Shown piece after piece: positions 17,048-26,200 of a DNA stretch of 64,000 nucleotides. Where the stretch lies: the NCBI GenBank assembly GCA_021404685.1, contig QWHC01000020.1:1-64000 (forward strand), written 5' to 3'. The notes under the pieces were generated by a model, which had not been told where the DNA came from, searched no databases, and was given only the letters and a program-made list of their open reading frames with translations. This DNA is from Chloroflexi bacterium CFX4. GTDB taxonomy: Bacteria; Chloroflexota; Anaerolineae; Aggregatilineales; UBA2796. Within the stretch, counting starts at the first letter, position 1; the number at the start of each line of letters is the position of its first letter. A program made the position numbers and the translations under genes.

Positions 17048-17074
17048 GAAGGGATCAGTGTGGCTGATCCCTTC
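17048..17074 (-). terminator. Intrinsic terminator after the CpaF-type ATPase gene
   Basis: Perfect 11-bp stem GAAGGGATCAG/CTGATCCCTTC with a 5-base loop, 9 bases after the stop codon. On the minus strand it is followed by TTTGATC, a short T-tract. Confidence 0.75.
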
Positions 17075-17083
17075 ACAAAGCTG

Positions 17084-18547
17084 TTACTTGGCGCCGTTTG
17101 GCACACCGCCGCCAAACATCTTGCCGCTTAGCTTAAAGCCTGCTTGCTCCAAGCGCTCGCCGAACTTGGTGCGGTAGCCGGTCGGTTGCAGCGTGCCGCC
17201 GCCGACATGGCTAGGTCCTGCACCCTTGTGATCAGGCGTTTTGTAGACGAACAAGTCTTGCATGGTGATACTATCACCTTCCATGCCCTGAATCTCGGTC
17301 ACTTGGATGATCTTACGGCTGCCATCTTTCAGGCGCGCCTGCTGCACGATGAGCTGCACAGCGCTGGCGATCTGGCGGCGCACCACACCAATGGGCAAAT
17401 CCATACCTGCCATCAGCACCAACGTCTCAAGGCGTGCGATAGCATCACGCGGCGAGTTGGCGTGGACTGTGGTGAGCGAGCCATCGTGACCGGTGTTCAT
17501 CGCCTGAAGCATGTCGAGCGCTTCACCGCCGCGGCACTCACCGATGACGATACGGTCAGGGCGCATACGCAAGCTGCCCTTCACCAAATCGCGGATGACC
17601 AGTTGCCCTGTGCCGTCTTTTGAGCCGGGAATTGGCGGCGCAGTCTCAAGGCGCACCACATGCCGCTGTGTCAGTTGCAGTTCGGCGGCGTCCTCAATGG
17701 TCACAATGCGCTCATCATCAGGGATGAAAGAGGACAGCACGTTGAGCAGCGTCGTTTTACCGCTGCCGGTGCCGCCTGCCACCACAATGTTCAGGCGCGC
17801 CACAATGCAGGCTTGCAGAAAATCTGCCACGTCTTGCGTGAACGAGCCAAAACGGATCAGGTCTTGCACTGTCAGCACCTTGTCCGGGAATTTACGGATG
17901 GTCATGGTGGTGCCTTGCAGGGCAGAAGGCTTGCGGATGAGATGCACACGCGAACCATCGGGCAGGCGCGCATCGGTCATTGGCTGTTCGCGGCTGAAGC
18001 TCCGCATCATGCGCCGCACAATCTTTTGGGCAATCCAATCGGCGTGATCGTCATCATCGAAGACGTATTCGGTCTCGATCAGCTTGCCTTTCTTTTCAGC
18101 AAAGATGATTTCAGGACCGTTGACCATGATCTCGCTGTAGGAACGGTCGCGCACGAGTGGATCAATGGCGCCCCAGCCCAAAATATCATCAAGCAGCGCC
18201 TCGCGTAGTTCGTCAAACTCCGGCTTGGGAAGCTGCAAATTGGCGCGTTGTAAAAAGACATTCAGCCGATCCACAATGATCTTCTGGTGTTCCGCGTTAT
18301 CCCGACGCCATTCGTCCGCCTCGTTGGGCGCGGCAAGCAGCTTGGGGCGCAGTTGGCGGCGCAGATCGGCAACACGCGGCGTTGTGCGGCGCTTGGGTGG
18401 TGGGATGTAGGCGTGTGTGTCGTCGGTTGGTTTTTCGGCGACGGGCGCAGGCGCTGGCGGTGGTGCCTCCAGTGGGCGCACTTCGGCAAGTGGTCTGCGC
18501 GCTTCTTCAGCAGGTTTATTCAAGCGACGTGATAAGGGCGATCCCAT
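17084..18547 (-). CDS. CpaF/TadA-type secretion ATPase
   Basis: A 487-residue ATPase of the type II/IV secretion family. The N-terminal 75 residues are Pro-rich and disordered. The core has Walker A GGTGSGKTTLLNVL (about 260-273), an Asp box IVTIEDAAELQL, Walker B RIVIGECRGGEALDML and the His box SLTTVHANSPRDAIARLETL. CpaF normally powers a Tad/Flp pilus together with TadB, TadC and RcpA. None of these is adjacent, so its partners must be elsewhere or it serves another task. It is a single-gene unit ending in a terminator. Confidence 0.92.
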   Translation of the reverse strand: MGSPLSRRLNKPAEEARRPLAEVRPLEAPPPAPAPVAEKPTDDTHAYIPPPKRRTTPRVADLRRQLRPKLLAAPNEADEWRRDNAEHQKIIVDRLNVFLQRANLQLPKPEFDELREALLDDILGWGAIDPLVRDRSYSEIMVNGPEIIFAEKKGKLIETEYVFDDDDHADWIAQKIVRRMMRSFSREQPMTDARLPDGSRVHLIRKPSALQGTTMTIRKFPDKVLTVQDLIRFGSFTQDVADFLQACIVARLNIVVAGGTGSGKTTLLNVLSSFIPDDERIVTIEDAAELQLTQRHVVRLETAPPIPGSKDGTGQLVIRDLVKGSLRMRPDRIVIGECRGGEALDMLQAMNTGHDGSLTTVHANSPRDAIARLETLVLMAGMDLPIGVVRRQIASAVQLIVQQARLKDGSRKIIQVTEIQGMEGDSITMQDLFVYKTPDHKGAGPSHVGGGTLQPTGYRTKFGERLEQAGFKLSGKMFGGGVPNGAK

Positions 18548-18745
18548 GGTGGTGTACCTCTCGTTACTTCAATGTATTGGGCAGAGAAATTGACGTTAAA
18601 AGACCGTCAAGCAATGCATAATACGATCTGACTTCGGGCTGATGTCTTTATCTTAGCACAAGGAACGTTGCAGTGTATGGGGTGCGCGGCAGATCGTTAC
18701 GAAACTGCGAAAGCTACCACCACAGGGGATTCTGTGAAAAGTTTG

Positions 18746-20152
18746 TTAACTTTTTGCCTCACGCGGCAGGGCAACGGCAAGCGCTTCGGCAAGGTTGCGG
18801 GCAGGGATTGCCTGAATGCCTGCTGGAGTCGGATCGCTGCGGCGCATGGTCTTTGGCACAATGCAGCGCTTAAAGCCGAGTTTGGCAGCCTCGCGCAGGC
18901 GTGCGGTGAGCTGATTCACAGCGCGCAGTTCGCCACTCAAGCCGACTTCGCCGATCAGGGCAAGATCAGCCGATAGCGGTTTATCCCACACACTGGAGGC
19001 GATGGCGGTTGCGACGGCGAGATCGGCGGCTGGCTCATCAACCGTCAGCCCACCCACCACATTCACGAAAATATCCTGCTCTGCCAGCCGCAAGCCAACC
19101 CGCCGCACAAGGACAGCCGTCAACAATTGCAGTCGGTTGAAATCTATGCCGTTGGCGGTGCGGCGCGGATTTGGGTAGACGGTTGGGCTGGCGAGTGCCT
19201 GCACTTCTACCAAGAGTGGGCGAGTGCCTTCCATCGTCACCACAATGGCAGAGCCAGCAGCGTTCACCACACGCTCAGCCAAAAATGCCTCTGAGGGATT
19301 GTTGACCTCGACCATGCCTTTATCGCGCATTTCAAAGACGCCCACCTCGCTCGTGGCGCCGAAACGATTCTTGACGCTGCGAAGCAGGCGGTACGCCTGA
19401 AACGCATCACCTTCAAGGTAGAGGACGGTATCCACAATGTGTTCCAGAACACGCGGACCGGCAATTGTGCCTTCTTTGGTAACGTGACCAACTAAAAAGA
19501 CGCTGATGCCCGTCGTCTTTGCCAGCAATTGCAGGCGTGCCGTGCATTCGCGCACCTGCGTCACGGTGCCAGCGCTGGACGGCTTGTCGTCGCTGTACAT
19601 GGTCTGGATCGAGTCCACGATCAGCACCTGCGGCTGCACGCTCTGCACATGCTCAAGGATGGTCTCTAGGTTGGTCTCGGTGACGAGGAAAAGTTCTTCC
19701 GCTTCCAAATCCAGGCGTTCGGCGCGCATCTTGATCTGGCGTGCGCTTTCCTCACCGCTGGCATACAGGACGCGCCCTATCGTCTGTGCCATCACCGCCG
19801 CAATCTGGGTGAGCAGCGTGCTTTTGCCAATGCCCGGATCACCGCTAACCAGCGTAATGCTGCCCGGCACCAAGCCGCCGCCCAACACACGGGAAAATTC
19901 TTCGACAGGCACGGGCAAGCGCTCTTCGCCGCCGCTTGGCACCTCGCGCAGGCGCTGCGGTTCGGTGCGGAGCGCGTTAGCGATGCTGTTTGCCGCAGCA
20001 TTGGCAACCTTGCGCGCAGCCGGCTTTGCCTCTGGCTGCTCGATCACTTCGCGCAGGCTATCCCACGTTTTGCAGTTTGGGCAGCGCCCATAGGCTTGGT
20101 TGTAGCGCCTACCGCACGAATCACAGACATAAGCAACAGTTGGTTTTGCCAC
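18746..20152 (-). CDS. radA: DNA repair protein RadA
   Basis: A 468-residue RecA-like branch-migration factor for recombinational repair. All parts are present: an N-terminal zinc finger (CDSCGRRYNQAYGRCPNC), Walker A SGDPGIGKSTLL (about 85-97), VLIVDSIQTMYSD, the RadA-specific KNRFGAT (about 243-249) and a C-terminal Lon-protease-like domain (VNVVGGLTVDEPAADLAVATAIAS). It starts 7 bases after the stop of the response regulator, in one operon. Confidence 0.96.
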   Translation of the reverse strand: MAKPTVAYVCDSCGRRYNQAYGRCPNCKTWDSLREVIEQPEAKPAARKVANAAANSIANALRTEPQRLREVPSGGEERLPVPVEEFSRVLGGGLVPGSITLVSGDPGIGKSTLLTQIAAVMAQTIGRVLYASGEESARQIKMRAERLDLEAEELFLVTETNLETILEHVQSVQPQVLIVDSIQTMYSDDKPSSAGTVTQVRECTARLQLLAKTTGISVFLVGHVTKEGTIAGPRVLEHIVDTVLYLEGDAFQAYRLLRSVKNRFGATSEVGVFEMRDKGMVEVNNPSEAFLAERVVNAAGSAIVVTMEGTRPLLVEVQALASPTVYPNPRRTANGIDFNRLQLLTAVLVRRVGLRLAEQDIFVNVVGGLTVDEPAADLAVATAIASSVWDKPLSADLALIGEVGLSGELRAVNQLTARLREAAKLGFKRCIVPKTMRRSDPTPAGIQAIPARNLAEALAVALPREAKS

Positions 20153-20159
20153 AGCTTGC

Positions 20160-20546
20160 CTACTTTGCCTGCCGCGCAGCCAGCAAACGGTTAAGCTCGG
20201 CGATGAGTTCGGGGAATTTGATGGGCTTGGTGAAATAGGCGCTTGTGCCTGCTTCTAAGGCGCGGTGGCGCATCTCAGGGCTGCCGTGTGCCGTGATCAT
20301 AATCACGGGTAGATCGGCATAGGCTGCCAAGCTAGGCAGCGTTCGCAGTTGGCGGCATACCTCAATGCCGCTCAAATCGGGCAGTTGCAGATCAAGCAGC
20401 ACGGCATCAGGGCTTTCCAGTTGGATCATTAAGAGCGCATCCTCACCATTCAGCACTGCTACTGTGTCATAGCCGCTGATTTTGAGGAATGTCTCTAACA
20501 TTTCGACGGTCAGTGGCTCATCATCCACAACGAGCAACTTAGGCAT
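20160..20546 (-). CDS. Single-domain response regulator (REC)
   Basis: A 128-residue receiver domain with no output domain. Acidic pocket D8/D9, phosphoacceptor D52 in LLDLQLPDLSG, T85 in MITAHG and K107 in YFTKPIKFP are all in place. The ATG at 20546 gives the canonical length; the frame is open upstream but those codons are not receiver-like. No histidine kinase is adjacent. It may act through protein-protein contacts. Coupling to radA is by position only. Confidence 0.9.
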   Translation of the reverse strand: MPKLLVVDDEPLTVEMLETFLKISGYDTVAVLNGEDALLMIQLESPDAVLLDLQLPDLSGIEVCRQLRTLPSLAAYADLPVIMITAHGSPEMRHRALEAGTSAYFTKPIKFPELIAELNRLLAARQAK

Positions 20547-20595
20547 GTGTGTTGAGCGCCTTTCCAACAGAGCAGATAGATTTGGACATAGGATA

Positions 20596-20622
20596 ACTAT
20601 AGCACACTCTAGATTAGGGCAA
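20596..20622 (-). promoter_or_regulatory. Promoter of the response regulator-radA operon
   Basis: Minus strand: TTGCCC (20622-20617) and extended -10 TGC-TATAGT (20604-20596), with a short 15-base spacer. The leader to the ATG would be about 45 bases. Confidence 0.4.
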
Positions 20623-20711
20623 ATGTACATTAAATTTTGAGGTAGGAAAAATAGAAAAGCCAAAACAGGCGCGGTGTGCCGCGCCTGCTGATAGGCATGC
20701 ATAAAGAGGCG

Positions 20712-22130
20712 CTAACGCCGCGAGCCGCGCTCTTCAAGGGCAGAGACCAACATGCGGAAATGCTCGCCGCGCTCCTCAAAATCTTCGTAGGCATCATAGC
20801 TGGTGCCGCCTGGGCTAAGCATCACAACGTCGCCGTTTTCGGCAAGTTCTGCTGCATGTTTGACGGCTACATCTAGCGTAGCGCGATGTTCGACCGTCTC
20901 CAGCGTGCTGTTCAGGGTTTGCGATTGCTTCACCATTGCAGCGATTTGTTCGCCAAATTCACCAAACGTGATCAGGTGCTTCACGCGCTGTGTCACCAGC
21001 GCCACCAGTTCATCCCAAGGCAGCTTTTTATCGCGCCCGCCCGCCAATAAGATGATGGGTTCGTTAAAGCTCCGCAAGGCAGCCACCACGCGCTCTGGCG
21101 CTGTAGCAATGCTATCATTGATGTAGGTGACGCCGCCGACAACACGCACGACTTCCAAGCGGTGCGGCACGCCGTTAAAGGTCTTGATCACCTCTCGCAT
21201 TGCCTCAACAGGCACGCCTGCCACGCCAGCGACTGCACAGGCAGCCAGCACATTCTGCAAGTTGTGATCACCGCGCAGCTTAATATCTTCACGGTTGCAG
21301 ATGATTTTTGCACCACCATCCGGCGCGCTGATGCCTGTTACCATCAAGCGGCTGCCCGCCACAAAAGCGCCGTCGCTGACCATCTCACGGGTGCTGAAGA
21401 AGGCAGCCCGACCGGGCGCACGTTCCGCAAGGCTAAAGCTGCCAGCATCATCAAGGTTGAAGATGGCAATATCGTTTGCCTGCTGGTGTAGGAAGATTTG
21501 TGCCTTCGCCTCCAGATAATCTTCCATTGTGCCGTGCCGATCAAGGTGGTTGGGCGTGATGTTGGTGATCGCGGCAATGTGCGGGCTGCGCGTCATCAAT
21601 TCCAATTGGAAGCTGGAGAGTTCCATCACCACTTTATGATCAGGCATAACATCCGAGAGCTTATCCAGCAGCACATCGCCAATATTGCCGCCGACAAGGG
21701 TTGGCAAATTGGCGGCTTTGCACATTTCACCAACAAGGGTTGTGGTTGTCGTTTTGCCGGCGCTGCCGGTGATGCCAATGATGGGCGCTGTGCAGCGTTC
21801 AAGGAAAAGCTGTGCATCGTTGCTCAGCGGAATGCCACGCTGCCGTGCTTCGACACAGATTGGCAACTTTGGATCCACGCCGCCGCTTAGGAACAGCACA
21901 TCCGCCTCGTCCAACAAGCCTAACGGATGCCCACCTAGCGCATAATTAATCGGCATATCAATAAAATCTAGCACAGCTTCTGCCAACGCACCGAAATCAC
22001 GCTTATCCGAGACGATCACTTTAGCCCCAGCGCTTGGCAGCCAGCGCGCTAACGCCTGCCCTTGCCGTGCAAAGCCAAGAATAACGGCGGTTTTGCCGAA
22101 AAGTGGGTCGCTCAAGTCAGGAGTGGTCAT
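20712..22130 (-). CDS. murD: UDP-N-acetylmuramoyl-L-alanine--D-glutamate ligase
   Basis: A 472-residue Mur ligase adding D-Glu to UDP-MurNAc-L-Ala in the cytoplasm. The N-terminal Rossmann domain has TAVILGFARQGQALARWL; the ATP site is GITGSAGKTTTTTLVGEM (about 122-139); then NITPNHLDRHGTMEDY and the C-terminal domain entry VPHRLEVVRVVGGVTYINDSIATAPE. The GGRDKKLPWDEL stretch is typical of MurD. I start at ATG 22130; ten further upstream codons carry no family similarity. No other mur genes are adjacent, unlike the usual dcw cluster. Confidence 0.95.
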   Translation of the reverse strand: MTTPDLSDPLFGKTAVILGFARQGQALARWLPSAGAKVIVSDKRDFGALAEAVLDFIDMPINYALGGHPLGLLDEADVLFLSGGVDPKLPICVEARQRGIPLSNDAQLFLERCTAPIIGITGSAGKTTTTTLVGEMCKAANLPTLVGGNIGDVLLDKLSDVMPDHKVVMELSSFQLELMTRSPHIAAITNITPNHLDRHGTMEDYLEAKAQIFLHQQANDIAIFNLDDAGSFSLAERAPGRAAFFSTREMVSDGAFVAGSRLMVTGISAPDGGAKIICNREDIKLRGDHNLQNVLAACAVAGVAGVPVEAMREVIKTFNGVPHRLEVVRVVGGVTYINDSIATAPERVVAALRSFNEPIILLAGGRDKKLPWDELVALVTQRVKHLITFGEFGEQIAAMVKQSQTLNSTLETVEHRATLDVAVKHAAELAENGDVVMLSPGGTSYDAYEDFEERGEHFRMLVSALEERGSRR

Positions 22131-22410
22131 AGGTTGGCAAGCTCTTTCTACTCTATACACACACGCTCAGTACAATTGTACAATAGGCAGGATGCTGTAC
22201 ACAAGACACGGAATTGGGGTGTGGTAAAGCTCAAGGGTATGTGGCGACCCAATTGGGTGAATCGCACATAGCCCGCCCAGGTTTTTGCCCTATCCCAACT
22301 CCCATCTGCCCATCACTTGCCCTTGCGCCTAAAGTGGTCTACCATATCTAGCCAACGCTGCTGCACTTGGCTGCGTAGGAGCATTTCAAGGAAGGGCGAG
22401 GGCTTTACAC
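22131..22410. other. Divergent intergenic region between murD and the ParA-like gene
   Basis: 280 bases with no gene. It contains a perfect 12-base palindrome GTACAATTGTAC at 22170-22181 that carries a TACAAT box on each strand and sits 40-50 bases before murD. A purine-rich GGAAGGGCGAGGG precedes the ParA-like ATG. No other structure seen. Confidence 0.4.
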
Positions 22411-23190
22411 ATGGTACAATCCGCAAAATTCCTAGCACTTCATTCCTTTCGGGCTGGCACCGGGCGCTCTAGCCTGATCGCTAATTTTGCTGCACTACTG
22501 GCGGCAGAGGGTAAGCGCGTCGCCATTGTGGACACCTGTTTGCGGGCGGGCAACGTTGGCGCACGCTTCGGGTTCGACGCAGATGACGTGCCGTGTTCAT
22601 TTCACAGCTACTATGCCGACCAGTGCGAACTGTGGCAAGCTGCCTACCCCGTAAGCGCCGAGAGCGACACACCGCTCAGCGGGCGAATTTACCTCGTGCC
22701 TGCCCAAGCAACTGCCGAGCAGACCGAACAAATTCGGCAAGATGGCTATGATCCAAATCGGCTGGCAAGTGGACTGAATGATCTGGTTGATCACCTTGAA
22801 CTAGACACCGTGCTGTTTGATCTGGATTCGGGCATAGATGTTAGCACCATGAGCCTTATCGCACTGGCAGATGCCTTGCTGGTGCTGATGCGCCACGACA
22901 AGCGCGAATATCAAGGCACGAGCATCATCATTGAGCTTGCCCGCCAATTGGAAGTGTCGGAAGTCTTTTTGCTGATGAACGAAGTGCCGCCCACCTTTGA
23001 TAACGCCGAATTCGAGGCGAAAGTTGCCGATCTCTACCGCTGCCCGGTGGTTGGCATTTTGCCCTACGCCGATGAGATGGCAACCTTAGGGCATAGCACC
23101 ATTTTCGCCTTGCGTTATCCTGAGCATCCTAACACGCACATTATGCGTGCCGCCCTGCGCGATATTTTTGCGAACGCACCTTCTGAATAG
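22411..23190 (+). CDS. ParA/MinD-like P-loop protein with arginines replacing both P-loop lysines
   Basis: A 259-residue SIMIBI-class protein. It opens KFLALHSFRAGTGRSSLIANFAALLAAEGKRVAIVDTCL. The deviant Walker A KGGxGKTT is here RAGTGRSS (residues 14-21): both the signature lysine and the P-loop lysine are Arg. Later segments keep the fold: VLFDLDSGIDVSTMSLIALADALLVLMRHDKREYQGT and VFLLMNEVPPTFDNAEFEAKV. A ribosome site GGAAGGG lies upstream. It ends 10 bases before the MFS-HEAT-cNMP gene, so the two are very likely co-expressed. It could bind nucleotide without normal hydrolysis; function unknown. Confidence 0.75.
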   Translation: MVQSAKFLALHSFRAGTGRSSLIANFAALLAAEGKRVAIVDTCLRAGNVGARFGFDADDVPCSFHSYYADQCELWQAAYPVSAESDTPLSGRIYLVPAQATAEQTEQIRQDGYDPNRLASGLNDLVDHLELDTVLFDLDSGIDVSTMSLIALADALLVLMRHDKREYQGTSIIIELARQLEVSEVFLLMNEVPPTFDNAEFEAKVADLYRCPVVGILPYADEMATLGHSTIFALRYPEHPNTHIMRAALRDIFANAPSE

Positions 23191-23200
23191 AGGCACTGCC

Positions 23201-26200
23201 ATGCTTGGAATGCTCAGCCGCCTGTTTAACGTGCGCCCAAACGAATGGGCGCGTTTGCTTTTCCTCTATGGGATGGGCGTGGTTTTTCTGATCGGCTTGA
23301 CGTGGGGCGAAACGATTGCCGATGCACTCTTTCTAAGCCGACTGGGTGTGGAAAACCTGCCGATCCTGTTCGTGCTAGAGGCAGTCATCACCATTTTCGC
23401 GCTCGCCATCTTTAGCGCCTTTGCCGACCGCGTGCGTGACGACGTGTTGCTGATCGCCATCCTGATCTTAGGTGGGATTAGTGTGCTGCTCAGCCGTGTG
23501 CTGGCAGGCGTTGGGCAAGAGAGTTTGGCGTTCCCAATGCTCTACCTAGCTTCTCGCGTCATCCGCGATACGTTCAATGTGCAGTTCTGGACGTATGTAA
23601 ACGGCTTCTACGATACACGCTCTGCCAAGCGTGTCATCCCGATTATTGCAACGGCGGCGCGTGTGGCAGGCGCTATTGCCGGCTTGACGATGCCGGTCAT
23701 CACCAGCTTATTCAGCCAAGCCATAGATGTCTCCTTCGCGTGGATCAGCACATTGGTCTTGATGGCGATCATGGTGTGGATGATGCCACGCCTGATCCGT
23801 GACCGTGAGCAAGCGCGCAGCGGCGGCATTGCAACGCCGATTGCGCCGCCACCTGCCAAGAAGCGCAGCGGCATCGGTGCCTATATCAACAACATCCGTG
23901 AGGGCTATGGCTTTGTGGCAAAATCGCCCTTTCTGCGCTGGATGGCAGCCTCTACAATTCTGCTGATCATCCTGACCACGCTGATCACCTTTCAGGGCAG
24001 CGCGATCTTTGTGGCAGAGCTGAAAGACGAGAAAGTGATCGCTGACTATCTCGGCACGCTGACGGGCGTCACCAACCTCATCATGCTGCCGATTCAGCTC
24101 TTGTTCCTAGGGCGCATTGTGCAGCGGCTTGGGCTTGGCACTGCCAACCTGATTTACCCTTTGAGCATGTTGGGCATTTGTGGCAGCCTGATCTTATTCC
24201 CACGGGCATTGATCAGCGCGGCAGCGCAGCACTTTGCGCGCACCACCTTCCGCACCGCCTTCCGCAACACGCTTGATAACCTGATGTATAACGCTGTGCC
24301 GCTGCGCGTGAAAGGGCGTGCGCGTGCCTTCATCGGCGGCGTGGTGATGCCAATTGGCACGATCATCGGCGGTGGCTTGCTCCTGCTGCGTCCGCTGTTG
24401 CCACAAATCCCATGGCTGTTGCCAACCCTGATCGGCGTTTTTGCGCTTGCCTATGCCATTAGCGCCTTCGTGCTGCGGCGGCAGTATTCGCGTGCATTGG
24501 TCAGCATGTTGGCGCAAGAAGACTACTCATTTCTGCTCGCCACCGCCTCTGATCTGGCTGTCACAGATAGCGCTACGCTCAACTTCTTGAAGAACAAATT
24601 GCAAGAGCGCGACGACGCCGAACATAAAATCTTCATGGCGCAGTTGATCCTCGAAATTGGCGGCAAGAATGCCGTGCCGTTGCTGGCAGAGATCGCCCGT
24701 GAAAATGAGCCAGCCGTGCGCGCCACCATTGCCGATTTGCTTGGCGCGGCGGATTTAGGTGGTGATGAAGTGCGCCGCTTGCTGACCGAACTGCTCAGCG
24801 ATCCTGACGGCGGCGTGCGGCGTGCGGCGGTGCGTGGCTTGATGCAGTATGCCCATCAAAATCGCGGGCAGTTCAACAACACCGCGCTGATGCTGCTCAG
24901 TGATCCTGACCTGCGCGTGCGCCTTGAAGTTGCGCCAATGTTGCTCAAGGCGGATGCTGCCGCCAACAACGCAGTCCTGCAAATGCTGGCACCAACCCTT
25001 GCCGAACCTGATCCATCGCTGCGCGCCAGCGCTGTGCAAGTGCTTGGCAAGGCGAATCAGGTGCGTTTCATCGCTAATCTGCTACCCTATCTGGATGATC
25101 CGAGCGATGAGGTGCGCCTTGCTGCTGTGCTGAGCATTGAAGAACTCTGTGCGCTTGGCAAACTGCCTGATGATCTGGCGGCGCGCCTGCGTGAACGGCT
25201 GGATCAACTGCTCACCGATCCGATTGAGCGCGTGCGCCGTGCGGCGCTAACCATCCTTGCCTATTTGAAAGTGCGCGATGCTGAAAGTGTGCTGGTTCGC
25301 TTCCTTGCTGACCCAAGCGCTGATATTCGCGCTGCGGCAGTTGATTCGTTGGTGCGGCTAGGCAGATCGGCTGTGCCAGCACTGACGCCACTTTTGGAAC
25401 GCGCCACACCAACTGTGCGCCTAGAGGCGACTGTTGCGCTCAGCCGCATCATGCCCGACCGTGCAGCAGATCGCTTGCGCGCCGCTGTGCAAGAAAACCT
25501 GATCGTTGTCCATGCCAATTACGTGCGGCTGAATGTTTTACAGCCGTGCGCTGACTACCGCAGCTTGAACTTGCTGTGCAGCCTGCTGCGCGAACGCAGC
25601 GCCGAACGCCTTGACGCCGTCTTTTACCTGCTAAGCGCCGTGCATGAGCGACAGACGGTGCAGGTTATCCGCGAATCGCTTAACAATCCGCAGGCACGGG
25701 TGCGCGCCAACGCTCTTGAGGCGCTGGAATCGCTGCTCTCACCGCAGATCGTCAAGATCATCGCGCCGCTTTACGACCTTGAGCTAACCGACGAAAAGCG
25801 TTTGCGCGCCAGCCAAGAGATCAGCGGTGTGCGCCAAACGGCGACTGAACTGCTGCAAGCTGCCATCACCGAACCAAACGATGACGGCTTACGCGCTATT
25901 GTCAGCTTTGCGCTGGGTGAGATCGCGCCACCGGAGACCGATCCGCACAAGATGAAGACGCAAGAAATTCCTGCCGCACCACCTACCGAGAAGCCTGCTG
26001 CGGAGCCACCCACTGAAAAGCCCTCCGCACGGCGCGGGCGGCGCGGGATGGGCGATCTGCTTGGTGCGCTTGGAGAGGACGCCAAGCCAGCGGAAAAGCC
26101 CGCCGAACCTACCGCTGAGCCACCCGTTACAGCACCGCCTGAGCTACCCGCCAAGCCGTCAAGCGCACCACAGCCCGCCGCCCTGACGCCCTGCCAGCAG

